Assembly: GCF_000334895.1 (NCBI RefSeq)
Contig: NZ_BAFM01000008.1
Span: forward strand, 1-64,000
DNA: 64,000 bases
Direction: 5' to 3'
Origin: Halococcus agarilyticus
Lineage (GTDB): Archaea; Halobacteriota; Halobacteria; Halobacteriales; Halococcaceae
The translations under genes were made by a program, and so were the position numbers. Shown in pieces: positions 34,701 to 42,975 of this stretch. The stretch's first letter is position 1. Each line of letters starts with the position of its first letter. The notes beneath the pieces are model-generated. The model saw nothing but the letters and a program-made list of their open reading frames with translations. It was not told where the DNA came from and made no database searches.

Positions 34701-35197
34701 TGGAATTCGACGGCGAGTTCACGTCCGATCACCCACGCGACGAGCTCTGGAACTACTTCACCGACCCTGAGATCCTCGCCGACTGCGCACCGGGCTGTGA
34801 CGAGATCACGATGGAATCGCCCGGCGAGCTGTCGGCGACGATCACGGTCGGTGTCGGCAGCGTCAAGCCGACGTTCGACGTCGACATGACGGTCACACGG
34901 GCCGATGCGCCCGAGACCCTCGAAATGGAGGTCGGCGGCGACGCCAGCCGCAACTCCTTCGAGGCCGTCACCGAGATGAATCTCGTCGAGGACGGTGACG
35001 GCACGATCGCCACGTGGGAGGCCCACACGAACGTCGCCGGCCTCATCGCCAGCATGGGTCAGCGCGCGCTCGGCAGCGTCGCCGGCCGGATCGTGAACAA
35101 CTTCTTCGAGGATCTCGAAGCGAAGGCCGACGAGGGCGTTCCTGCCGAATCGAAGCTCGAAGCCAAACCCGAGGCCGAAGCCTCGCTCGAAAACTGA
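34697..35197 (+). CDS. CoxG-like SRPBCC-fold protein
   Basis: A 166-residue protein of the carbon-monoxide-dehydrogenase G (CoxG) family: MEFDGEFTSDHPRDELWNYF, DPEILADCAPGC, and GRIVNNFFEDLEAKADEG at the end. CoxG proteins have an SRPBCC ligand-binding fold and accompany many molybdenum hydroxylases, where they help recruit or mature the enzyme. They do not prove CO oxidation. The gene overlaps the FAD subunit by 4 bases and ends 35 bases from the convergent large-subunit gene. Confidence 0.85.
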   Translation: MMEFDGEFTSDHPRDELWNYFTDPEILADCAPGCDEITMESPGELSATITVGVGSVKPTFDVDMTVTRADAPETLEMEVGGDASRNSFEAVTEMNLVEDGDGTIATWEAHTNVAGLIASMGQRALGSVAGRIVNNFFEDLEAKADEGVPAESKLEAKPEAEASLEN

Positions 35198-35232
35198 CGT
35201 ACGGGGCCGCGAGTGCAGACGAACGCACCCCC

Positions 35233-37815
35233 TTAGCTGCCCCGTCTTTCCCTCGAAGCGTCGCCAACGCCGCCATCGGTCTCCGCGCTCGCTTCACCCT
35301 CAACGTCCTCCGTGGCCGTTGGCTCGTCGCTCGACCCCGCGTCGCGGACCCAGTCGTGGACCCGGTTCGGCGTCGCGGGGATTCGATCGGCGACGACGCC
35401 GAGCGGTTCGAGCGCTCGATTGATCGACGACGCGATGCTCGCGGGGGCGTCGATCATCCCGCCCTCCCCCGTGCCTTTCGCGCCGGTCGCGGTGAACGGT
35501 GACGGGGTTTCGGAGTGGTCCATGTCGATCTCCGGGACGTCCGCAATCGAGGGGAGGAGGTAATCGAAGAACGTCACAGCTTGCGGTTGGCCCGACTCGT
35601 CGTACCCGAACTCCTCCATCAGAGCAGCCCCGATGCCCTGGGCGATGCCGCCGTGGGCCTGGCCCTCGACGATGACGGGGTTGAGCTGGGTCCCACAGTC
35701 CCGGAGCGTGTAGAACTTCAGGATTTCGACCTCCCCCGTTCGCGTATCGACCTCGACGATCGGCGCGTTGACCGCGAACGCTGCGGTCGGATAGACTGGG
35801 AACTTGCCCGCGAGCGCCTCGTCAAACTCCGGGAGCACGGCGGCGGGATGCTCGTAGTCGTAGCTCGCCCGCGTCAGTCGGTCGCTACCGCGCCCGCCCG
35901 CCGCGTCGATCTCGGCAAGGGCCGCGAGATCGAGCGAGTCGTCGCCGTCGCGGCGCTCGACCGCCCCATCGCGGTACTGAACCCCGTCCTCGTCGACGCC
36001 CCACTCCTCGGCGGCGAGGGTTTCGAGGTTCGTTTTCAGCACCTCACCGAGTCCCTGGGTCGCTCCCGAGAGCATCACCGCCATCCGGGAGGCCGCGCTG
36101 CCGTACTCGGTCGGGGCGGCCACGCTGTCGAGATACTCGACCTCGATCGCGCTCGGGAGCACTTCGAGTTCGTCGGCGAGCAGTTGTGTGACGATGGTCT
36201 GGTGGCCCTGACCCGACGAGTCGGTCGCGAGAAAGGCTCGAACAGTGCCGTCGCGTGTGATCTCCCCTCGCAGGTGTTCGGGGAGTTCGGCGACGTCCTC
36301 GCGGTCGCGCTCCGCGAGCGCATCGCGGTCGGAACGCTGACGGTCGGTCCAGTCCGAGCCGCTCACGCCCGGCTCGATGTGGAGGGTGTAGCTCACCCCA
36401 CGATACAGGCCCTCCTCCCGGCGTTCCTCGATCGTGTCCGGATCGAGGAGGCCGCCGTCGACGGCCTCCTGTTCTTCCACGCGATCCCGGAGGTGATCGA
36501 GCGCCGCCGGGTAATCCCCCGAGTCGTAGATGTTGTGCGAGGGGATCTCGTAGGGCATCTGGTCGGGCGTGACGAAGTTGATTCGCCGGAGTTCGGCAGG
36601 ATCGAGGTCGAGTTCGCGGGCCGCCTCGTCGACGATCATCTCGATGGCGTAGAGGTGCGGCGGGACGCCGAATCCCCGATACGCGGTCTGTGAGGTCTTG
36701 TTCGTCAGCACGAGATCGTAGTCGTACCGCACATGGGAGATGTCGTAGGCGTCAGTCAGCACTGAGAGGGGTTTGAGCGCCTGGTTGACGGGATAGTGGG
36801 GCCACGCGCCGAAGTCGTCGACGAACCACGTGTCGAGCCCGCGGATCGTCCCATCGTTATCGACCGCGAGCCTGGCCTCGTACTCGCGCTGGGTCGAGTG
36901 CATGTCCCCGCCCTGGAGGTTCTCGACGCGGTCCTCGACGAATTTTACAGGAGTGCCGTCGAGCTGCTGGCTCGCCATCGCCGCGAGACAGCAGTACCGA
37001 TGGATGGCGATCTTCGTCCCGAAGCTCCCGCCGACGTCGGCCGGGACGTCGAGCGAGACTCGCTCTGGGGGATAGCCGAGCGTCTCGTACACCGTGTCGT
37101 CGACCAGCGTGTGGAGTTGGATGTTGCAGTCGATGGCGAAGGCGTCGTCCTCGGTGTCGTATTCGGCGACGACGCCGGCGGTTTCGAGCGGCACGCCCGA
37201 GATCCGGCCCCACGAGTACGACCCTTCGATCACACGGTCGGCGTCGGCGAACGCTCCGTCGACGTCGCCGAAGACGAACTCCTCGCCGTCGGGGACGTTG
37301 GTACCCGCGTCCTCGTGGATGATCGTCTCGTCGTCGAGCGCGTCGCGCGGATCGACCACGGGATCGAGCGTCTCGTACTCGACGTCGATCGCGTCCACGA
37401 CGTCCTCCGCGGCGTACCGGTCGGTGGCGACGACCGCCGCGACGGGTTCGCCGACGAAGCGGACGCGATCGACCGCGAGCGACCACTCCTCGAACCCGGG
37501 GAGACCGCAGGGCATCGGATAGTACTCTTCTTGAAGGTCCGTGCCGGTCAGCACGAGTTCGCAGTCCGGATGATCCTCGGCGGCGCTCGTGTCGATCGAC
37601 TCGATCTCGGCGTGGGGGTGGGTCGTCCGCAGCAACGCCATGTGGAGACAGCCCTCCGGCGCGATATCGTGGACGTACCGTGCGTCACCGGTGAGAATAC
37701 GGTGATCCTCGACGCGCTCGAGTCCCGAGCCGGTGAACGACTCCGCCCGCTCGTCCACGTTCGTGTCGCCACCCGGTTCCGGGGCGGACTCGGGGCCCGG
37801 CTCGGCTCCCGACAT
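35233..37815 (-). CDS. Molybdopterin-binding (large) subunit of a xanthine-dehydrogenase-family hydroxylase
   Basis: An 860-residue catalytic subunit holding the molybdopterin-cytosine-dinucleotide centre. The MoCo loops VGGSFGTK (261-268), TAYRGFG (377-383), DSSGQGHQTIVTQ and the C-terminal GTGEGGM with its catalytic Glu are present. The active-site loop AYRGFG resembles xanthine-dehydrogenase-like and N-heterocycle hydroxylases, not the AYRCSFR loop of form I CO dehydrogenase. The expected reaction is hydroxylation of a carbon beside a ring nitrogen, or of an aldehyde. It starts at ATG 37815 and overlaps the small subunit stop. The first 25 and the last 40 residues are acidic and low in complexity. 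Confidence 0.9.
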   Translation of the reverse strand: MSGAEPGPESAPEPGGDTNVDERAESFTGSGLERVEDHRILTGDARYVHDIAPEGCLHMALLRTTHPHAEIESIDTSAAEDHPDCELVLTGTDLQEEYYPMPCGLPGFEEWSLAVDRVRFVGEPVAAVVATDRYAAEDVVDAIDVEYETLDPVVDPRDALDDETIIHEDAGTNVPDGEEFVFGDVDGAFADADRVIEGSYSWGRISGVPLETAGVVAEYDTEDDAFAIDCNIQLHTLVDDTVYETLGYPPERVSLDVPADVGGSFGTKIAIHRYCCLAAMASQQLDGTPVKFVEDRVENLQGGDMHSTQREYEARLAVDNDGTIRGLDTWFVDDFGAWPHYPVNQALKPLSVLTDAYDISHVRYDYDLVLTNKTSQTAYRGFGVPPHLYAIEMIVDEAARELDLDPAELRRINFVTPDQMPYEIPSHNIYDSGDYPAALDHLRDRVEEQEAVDGGLLDPDTIEERREEGLYRGVSYTLHIEPGVSGSDWTDRQRSDRDALAERDREDVAELPEHLRGEITRDGTVRAFLATDSSGQGHQTIVTQLLADELEVLPSAIEVEYLDSVAAPTEYGSAASRMAVMLSGATQGLGEVLKTNLETLAAEEWGVDEDGVQYRDGAVERRDGDDSLDLAALAEIDAAGGRGSDRLTRASYDYEHPAAVLPEFDEALAGKFPVYPTAAFAVNAPIVEVDTRTGEVEILKFYTLRDCGTQLNPVIVEGQAHGGIAQGIGAALMEEFGYDESGQPQAVTFFDYLLPSIADVPEIDMDHSETPSPFTATGAKGTGEGGMIDAPASIASSINRALEPLGVVADRIPATPNRVHDWVRDAGSSDEPTATEDVEGEASAETDGGVGDASRERRGS

Positions 37816-38357
37816 CAGTCCGCCTCCGGGTCCGTCTCGTCGTCAGAAGCCGTCCCATCCATCTCGTTGGCGGCCCGATGGACGGCCTCGTAGATGTTCT
37901 GGTAGCCCGTACACCGACAGATGTTGTCCGCGAGCCCCTTCCTGATCTCCTCGTCGGACGGGTCGGGGTTCCGTTCGAGGAGGTCGCGGGTCGCCATCAC
38001 GAACCCGCTGGTGCAGAAGCCACACTGGAGCGCGTGTTCCTCGTGAAACGCCCGCTGCACGGGACCGAGTTCGCCGCCCTCGGCGAGTCCTTCGACGGTC
38101 CCGATCTCGCGACCGTCGGCCTGGACCGCGTAGACGAGGCAGCTCTTCACGATGTCGCCGTCGAGGCTCACCGTACACGCCCCGCAGACGCCGTGCTCGC
38201 AGCCGACCCGGACTCCGCGGAGGCCGCAGTGGTTCCGGAGGAAATCGGAGAGCTTCAGCCGGGGTTCGACATCGGCCTCGACCGTCTCGCCGTTCACCGC
38301 GAGCGAGACCTCGCGCGTCGGTCGACTCGCGGCGTCGCCAGGCGTATCAGCACTCAT
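37815..38357 (-). CDS. 2Fe-2S (small) subunit of the molybdenum hydroxylase
   Basis: A 180-residue iron-sulfur subunit with two [2Fe-2S] clusters. The plant-type cluster uses C53, C58, C61 and C73 (VGCEHGVCGACTVSLDG and SCLVY). The second uses C112, C115, C147 and C149 (QCGFCTSGF and NICRCTGYQNI). It transfers electrons from molybdenum to FAD. The gene begins at ATG 38357; a CTTTATCA box about 40 bases upstream could be its promoter. It overlaps the large-subunit start by one base, so the two are co-translated. Confidence 0.93.
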   Translation of the reverse strand: MSADTPGDAASRPTREVSLAVNGETVEADVEPRLKLSDFLRNHCGLRGVRVGCEHGVCGACTVSLDGDIVKSCLVYAVQADGREIGTVEGLAEGGELGPVQRAFHEEHALQCGFCTSGFVMATRDLLERNPDPSDEEIRKGLADNICRCTGYQNIYEAVHRAANEMDGTASDDETDPEAD

Positions 38358-38480
38358 GATCGATCACTACGGGAGTGTGGACCGTTGCCGTGATAAAGCT
38401 TTTCGCGGTGGCGGGTCCCTTCCGCTTCCGGCGGTTTGAACGTTCGGTTGGAGCGCCGGACGAACGGTCGGCGATGGCGC

Positions 38481-39698
38481 TCACTCTGCAGCGTCGGTCC
38501 CGCTGCCGACGACGCCGCGATCGAACAGCCGGTCGATGGTCGCTTCGTCGTAGCCGGCCTCACGGAGGACCTCGCGGGTGTGCTCGCCGAGACGCGGCGG
38601 GGGCGAGCGAAAGCCGCTCGTCGCGTGTTCGAAGTTGAGCGGATGTTCGACGACGGGCACTTCGCGTTCGCCGTCGTCTGAAAGCGTGCCCACGACGTCG
38701 CGTTCGGCGGTCTGTTCGTTGTAGAGCGCGTCCTCGACGCCCTGGACCGGTGCAGCCGGCACGCCCGACTCCAGAAACCGTTCCAGCCACTCGTCGGTCG
38801 GTCGATCAGATAGCGTTCGCTCGATCTCGGCTTCGAGTTCGTCCATCGAGTCGACCCGATCGGCGTTGGTCACGAACCGCTCGTCCTCGGCAAGCTCCTC
38901 GCGGTCGATCGCTCCACAGAACGCTCGCCAGAGTTTCTGGTTGAGGCAGGCGACGTTGACGTGACCGTCGGCGGTCCGGAAGGTCTGGTAGGGAGCCAGT
39001 ACTGGATCCTTGGTTCCCATCCGCTGGGGATCCTCGCCCGCAAACACCTTCCCGGCCTGTTTGGTGAGCCACGGCAGGGTCGCGTCGAGCATCCCGAGAT
39101 CGATGTACTCGCCCTCATTGGTGGCTGTGCGCCGGTAGAGCGCGGTGACGATCCCGAACGCGGCCCACATCCCGGTGATGAGGTCGGTCATGGGTAGTCC
39201 GACCTTGGCGGGCCGACCGTCGGAATCGCCGGTGACGTCCATGATCCCGCTCAGTCCCTGGACCAGCAGGTCGTAGCCCGGTCGCTGTCGCCACGGACCG
39301 GTCTGACCGAACGCGGAGATCGCACAGTAGACGATTGCGTCGTTTTCGGCCGCGATCCGATCGTAGTCGACGCCGAGCCGTTCGGCCGTTCCGGGCCGGT
39401 AGTTCTGGATGAACACGTCGGCTTCGCCAGCGAGATCGTACAGCGCCTCGCGGCCCGCGTCGCTCTTCAGGTCGAGTTCGACGCTCCGCTTGTCGTAGTT
39501 GACCGACCAGTAGTACGGCGACTCGCCGTCGATGAAGGGCGGTCCGGAGTGGCGAATGTCGTCGCCCGCGTCCGGCCGCTCGATCTTCACCACGTCCGCG
39601 CCCTGGTTCGCGAGCATCAGCGAACAGAACCCGCCGGTCACGAACGTCGAGAGGTCGAGGACGGACACACCGTCCAGTACGTACCCGGAAGCGTCCAT
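38481..39698 (-). CDS. CaiB/BaiF-family CoA-transferase
   Basis: A 405-residue family III CoA-transferase that exchanges CoA between a carboxylic acid and an acyl-CoA donor. The N-terminus GVSVLDLSTFVTGGFCSLML and GADVVKIERPDAGDDIR bind CoA; the catalytic Asp is D172 in PMTDLITGMWAAFGI, and GTAERLGVDYDRI and FGQTGPWRQRPGYDLL are family blocks. ATG 39698 starts MDASGYVLDG, the usual beginning. It lies between the Mo hydroxylase and the cyclase on the same strand; a paralogue is at 56418-57716. Confidence 0.9.
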   Translation of the reverse strand: MDASGYVLDGVSVLDLSTFVTGGFCSLMLANQGADVVKIERPDAGDDIRHSGPPFIDGESPYYWSVNYDKRSVELDLKSDAGREALYDLAGEADVFIQNYRPGTAERLGVDYDRIAAENDAIVYCAISAFGQTGPWRQRPGYDLLVQGLSGIMDVTGDSDGRPAKVGLPMTDLITGMWAAFGIVTALYRRTATNEGEYIDLGMLDATLPWLTKQAGKVFAGEDPQRMGTKDPVLAPYQTFRTADGHVNVACLNQKLWRAFCGAIDREELAEDERFVTNADRVDSMDELEAEIERTLSDRPTDEWLERFLESGVPAAPVQGVEDALYNEQTAERDVVGTLSDDGEREVPVVEHPLNFEHATSGFRSPPPRLGEHTREVLREAGYDEATIDRLFDRGVVGSGTDAAE

Positions 39699-39777
39699 GA
39701 TCGTATCCGGCGCACCGTGGTGTGAAAAGCGTTGCCCGCCAGCACCCGCCGCCCGCGGGCGAGATAGCGGGAACCGC

Positions 39778-40541
39778 TCAGGCCTCGGTGAACGCGACGC
39801 ACCGACAGACGCTCGATTCGCCGCCACGGAACCGCCACGGGAAGGTTCCGATCTGCACCCGTTCGTTCAGGAGCTCCTCGGGGACCTCGGCGTTCTCGAC
39901 GTGGACGATCCCCTCGGGGAACAGTTCGGTGTGCATCAGCTGGTAGCCCTCCGGCGGGAAGATCTCGTCGAGATCGTCGACGTCGAGGTGGTCCGCGGCC
40001 TCGTCGGCGAGTTCGGGGCGCACGTCCCGGACGACAGTGTTCATCGGGTGGTCGGCGCTCCCGCAGTCGAGGATCAGGTAGTTGAGCCCCTTCTCCTTGC
40101 ACCAGTCGGCGAACTCCGCGTTCGGGCCGGGATGCTTGCAGAAGAACTTGTGCGGGTCGGCGTCCTCGCGGTGCCAGCCGTGTTTCTGGTAGCCGGTATG
40201 GACGAAGAGGATGTCACCCTCGCGAACGTCGACGGCGTCCTCGATCATCTCGCTGGTGTAGACGTCGTAGTCCCCGACTTCGTCGGAGATGTCCGCGACG
40301 ACCGCCTCGCCGACGAGTTCGTCGAGCGGCATGCTCTCGATGTCCCGGCCGCTCGCGTCGAAGTGTTTCTCGCCGTCGAGATGAGTCCCGGTGTGGTTCA
40401 TGAACTCGATCTTCTGGCCGTTGACCTTCTCGGTGTCGAGGCTCTTCTCGTACCACACCTTCGGTTGTCGTAGGTCGGCCACGCCGGCGTGTGCTCACAC
40501 CACGGCTGGGTCAGGTCGTGCATCTCGTAGCCGTCTAGCAT
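39778..40541 (-). pseudogene. Cyclase-family (kynurenine-formamidase-like) hydrolase, one-base frameshift
   Basis: The N-terminus reads MLDGYEMHDLTQPWCEHTPA and WPTYDN from ATG 40541. The rest reads in another frame: PKVWYEKSLDTEKVNGQKIE, then the metal-binding MNHTGTHLDGEKHFD motif, HTGYQKHGW, LDCGSADHPMNT and a normal C-terminus. One base missing after the codons for TYDN, in the GG at 40463-40464 (plus strand), restores WPTYDNPKVWYEKSL. The motif HxGTHxD is that of manganese-dependent cyclases such as kynurenine formamidase and isatin hydrolase, which open cyclic amides. A truncated product could begin at GTG 40482 (MADLRQPK...) but would lack the N-terminal strand. Whether the break is real or a sequencing error cannot be told here. 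Confidence 0.8.
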
Positions 40542-40566
40542 ACGCTCTCTCCGTTCTCGCCCCTCG

Positions 40567-40575
40567 TATAAAAAA
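40567..40575 (-). promoter_or_regulatory. TATA box of the cyclase gene
   Basis: TTTTTTATA on the minus strand lies about 30 bases before ATG 40541, suiting a leaderless transcript. It supports the upstream start and so the reading of the cyclase as a frameshifted full-length gene. Confidence 0.65.
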
Positions 40576-40605
40576 CCGAGCCGTCCGTGAGGGAGTCCTG
40601 CTCGA

Positions 40606-41367
40606 CTACTGATACGCGATGTTGAGTTCGAGTTCGTTCGTCGCACCGAGCAGGAGCGAGGGGATCCGCTCGTCGAGTCGCTCGCCCTCCATCCGGTGGA
40701 TCGGGCCGGAGATGCTCAGCCCGCCGAGCACCCCGCCGTCGGGTCCCGTCACCGGCGCACCGATGGCGCGAAGCCCCTCGATGATCCCCTGATCGTTGAC
40801 GCTGTACCCCCGTTCACGGGTCGCTCGAAGCTCGCGTTCTAAGGCCTCGCGCGTCGAGAGCGTCTTCCCGGTGACGGACGGGAGACCGTGGCGATCGACG
40901 ATCCGATCGACGGCCTCGGGAGGCAGTTCGGCGAGGATCGCGAGCCCGGCCGCGCTCGCGTGGATCGGGACGCGCTTGCCGGGATGGGTGTCAGCCTCGA
41001 CCGCGTGGCGACCCGAGTGCTGGTGGACGTAGACGGCCCGTCCGTGTTCTTCGGCCATGAACTGGACCCGTTCGTCGACCTCGTCGGCGAGTTCGACCAC
41101 CTTCTCCTTCGCGAGGCGATACTCGGGCCGATACCGCCGGGTGAACTCCCCGAGGTCGAGGAATCGGAGCCCGAGGTGGAACCCGTCGTCGCGCTCGACC
41201 ACGTACTCCCGGTCCTCCAGCGTTCGGAGGTGGCGGTGGGCCGTGCTCTTGCTCACGTCGAGTTCGGTCGCGACAGTGGACGGCGTCGCCACCCCGTGCT
41301 CGCGCAGGAACTCCACTACGTCGAGCGTCCGCCCGACCGCGCCGATCGTTTTGCCATCCGTCGTCAT
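40606..41367 (-). CDS. IclR-family transcriptional regulator
   Basis: A 253-residue IclR regulator. The N-terminal winged helix has GRTLDVVEFLREHGVATPST and VATELDVSKSTAHRHLRTLE; the C-terminal effector domain has HSGRHAVEADTHPGKRVPIH, ASAAGLAILAELPPE and GAPVTGPDGGVLGGLSISGP, all typical. ATG 41367 follows a CCTAAAC (GTTTAGG on this strand) box at 29 bases. A 17-bp inverted repeat abuts the box upstream. It probably controls the adjacent cyclase, CoA-transferase and Mo-hydroxylase genes by sensing a pathway intermediate. A second IclR gene at 42121-42891 is related. Confidence 0.9.
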   Translation of the reverse strand: MTTDGKTIGAVGRTLDVVEFLREHGVATPSTVATELDVSKSTAHRHLRTLEDREYVVERDDGFHLGLRFLDLGEFTRRYRPEYRLAKEKVVELADEVDERVQFMAEEHGRAVYVHQHSGRHAVEADTHPGKRVPIHASAAGLAILAELPPEAVDRIVDRHGLPSVTGKTLSTREALERELRATRERGYSVNDQGIIEGLRAIGAPVTGPDGGVLGGLSISGPIHRMEGERLDERIPSLLLGATNELELNIAYQ

Positions 41368-41399
41368 GTGTGGGAGTGTGTCCCGGAACCCACCTAAAC

Positions 41400-41881
41400 G
41401 TTCCGCATCGTGGGACGAATATCGAACATGGCATACCCGTTCAAGACGCGCTTCTTCCAGCTTCGACGTGATATCGGGCACTAGAGGACGTTCCATGATA
41501 CGGAACAGAGTGTGAGCGAGATAGAACCCTCGTAGTCCCGTGATCTGTATCGAGATCGACGATCTCGTGGTTCCCGTCGATCGCCGGTGTAGCGTGGCAG
41601 AGGCACACGTTCGTCTACCAAACAGTTCGTGTGCTGCCACGGAGAACTATCAAAGTGTTCCGCCATGTGGAACAAGTCGTGATGAGTGTTTGCGCGTGAC
41701 ATGAGAATCACGACGACAGACGACACCTCGCGAAACCCGCACTGGAGAAACGGAACGAACGATAGCGAACCAGAAGCAGCCGCGCACCGTGCGTTCTCGT
41801 CGGTCGTGACTGGATCGACGAAGCCGGAGAACACCTTCCGATGGACGATCTCTGTAGAAAGTCCGTTCTACAGGACGGAAC
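41400..41881. promoter_or_regulatory. Cluster of four GTTCC-N7-GGAAC inverted repeats
   Basis: Sites: 41400-41416 (GTTCC-N7-GGGAC, one mismatch), 41490-41506 (perfect), 41657-41673 (perfect) and 41865-41881 (GTTCT-N7-GGAAC, one mismatch). All have the same 17-base length. The first abuts the putative TATA box (41393-41399) of the IclR gene starting at 41367. They are the likely binding sites of one or both IclR regulators. Confidence 0.65.
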
Positions 41882-42120
41882 CAGAACGAGCGGAAGAACC
41901 GGGATCGTGCCTGATCCGGGCCCTGCGACAGAGTCTACTTGTGTCACGACTGCTCCCACCTCATGAGATCGACTCATCGCATATCGTCACGATACGGAGA
42001 GCGTAACAACACTACTGCTGTTATCGAACCGTGATCCGGACGCTGAGCATCGGCTTCGGTTCGCCAGGCGGTAGCACTCCCTGGCTCGGTCCGATCGAGA
42101 CCGTCGTAGGGGGACGAGCG
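41417..42120. other. Long intergenic region between two IclR genes
   Basis: About 700 bases. Apart from the repeated operators I find no gene. A 101-codon frame from 41701 to 42006 follows a weak ACTATCAAA box and one operator, but its product is basic, of ordinary composition and resembles no family. The region may hold a regulatory RNA or a lost gene. Confidence 0.45.
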
Positions 42121-42891
42121 TCAGGGGTACGTCGCTCGGATCCCGATGATCCGCGCCGCCTGGGTCACGATCTCGGGAACCTCCTCGCGGTACCACTCGC
42201 CGTTCATGCGCGTCGTCGGCCCGGAGACGCTGACCGCCGCCAGCACCTCGTCGTCGCCGAGGACCGGCGCACCTACCGCCCGCATCCCGATCAGCCGTTC
42301 CTCGTCGTTGAACGCGTACCCCCGCTCACGGATCGTCTCGAACTCCGCTTCGAGCTCGTCCCAGTCGGTGAGCGTTCGATCCGTTCGCTCGCCGAGATCG
42401 AGTCGCTCGCGGAGATCGGCCAGTTCGTCCGTCGGGAGGTGGGCGAGGTAGGACTTGCCGACCGCGGTGGCGTGGAGATCGACGGTCGCACCGATGTGTG
42501 AGTCGGTTCGGACCCCACCTTCGGCCTTCGTCTGATAGATGTAGACCCCCTGCCCTTGCTCCTCGACCATCAGCTGGGCTCGCTCGCCGACCGCACTCAC
42601 GAGCTCGTCCATCTCGGGCTTGGCGATCTCGTAGAGGTTCCACCGCTTCCGTGCGGCGTTGCCGAGGTCGAGGAATCCCAGGCCGAGGTAGTAGGTGCCC
42701 TCGTCCTTCACGACGTATCCCGACTCCCGCAGCGTCTGGAGGTGATTGTGCACCGTGCTCTTCGATCGGCCGGTCTCCGCCGCCAGGGTCGTGATGGTCG
42801 CTCCGTCGTGATCCCGAAGCAGTTCGGCGATGGAGAACGACGTTTCGGTAGCGCCGATTCGCTTCTTCGTAGCGGCCGATTCCTCGGTCAT
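42121..42891 (-). CDS. IclR-family transcriptional regulator
   Basis: A 256-residue IclR protein. The winged helix reads FSIAELLRDHDGATITTLAA, then TGRSKSTVHNHLQTLRESGY. The effector domain contains GERAQLMVEEQGQGVYIYQT, HATAVGKSYLAHLP, RERGYAFNDEERL and GAPVLGDDEVLAAVSVSGP. The start ATG 42891 lies 26 bases from a CTATTAC box (42914-42920 on the plus strand), so the transcript is leaderless. A perfect GGTTC-CTCAT-GAACC dyad covers the start codon, which suggests autorepression. Downstream of it the gap leads to the first IclR gene; upstream are the MmgE/PrpD genes on the same strand. Confidence 0.9.
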   Translation of the reverse strand: MTEESAATKKRIGATETSFSIAELLRDHDGATITTLAAETGRSKSTVHNHLQTLRESGYVVKDEGTYYLGLGFLDLGNAARKRWNLYEIAKPEMDELVSAVGERAQLMVEEQGQGVYIYQTKAEGGVRTDSHIGATVDLHATAVGKSYLAHLPTDELADLRERLDLGERTDRTLTDWDELEAEFETIRERGYAFNDEERLIGMRAVGAPVLGDDEVLAAVSVSGPTTRMNGEWYREEVPEIVTQAARIIGIRATYP

Positions 42892-42950
42892 GGTTCCTCA
42901 TGAACCTACGGGCGTAATAGCTCTTGTCGTTTCGTTCCCCACGAGCGAAC
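42892..42950. promoter_or_regulatory. IclR promoter with two dyads
   Basis: GGTTC-CTCAT-GAACC at 42892-42906 overlaps the transcription/translation start of the IclR gene. GTTCC-N7-CGAAC at 42934-42950 has the 17-bp form found around the other IclR gene, one base off consensus, and lies just upstream of the TATA-like GTAATAG at 42914-42920. Confidence 0.55.
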
Positions 42951-42975
42951 CGTATTTCCCCTGGACCGAACCGAG

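Noticed and set aside
33780-38357. Calling the molybdenum hydroxylase a carbon monoxide dehydrogenase because of the CoxM/CoxG/CoxL/CoxS-like set.
   Set aside because: The active-site loop is AYRGFG, not the AYRCSFR of form I CO dehydrogenase, and the genomic context is heterocycle/amide catabolism.
41701-42006. A 101-codon gene between the two IclR genes.
   Set aside because: Its product is not acidic, resembles nothing and has only a weak promoter-like box; the operator repeats explain the region better.
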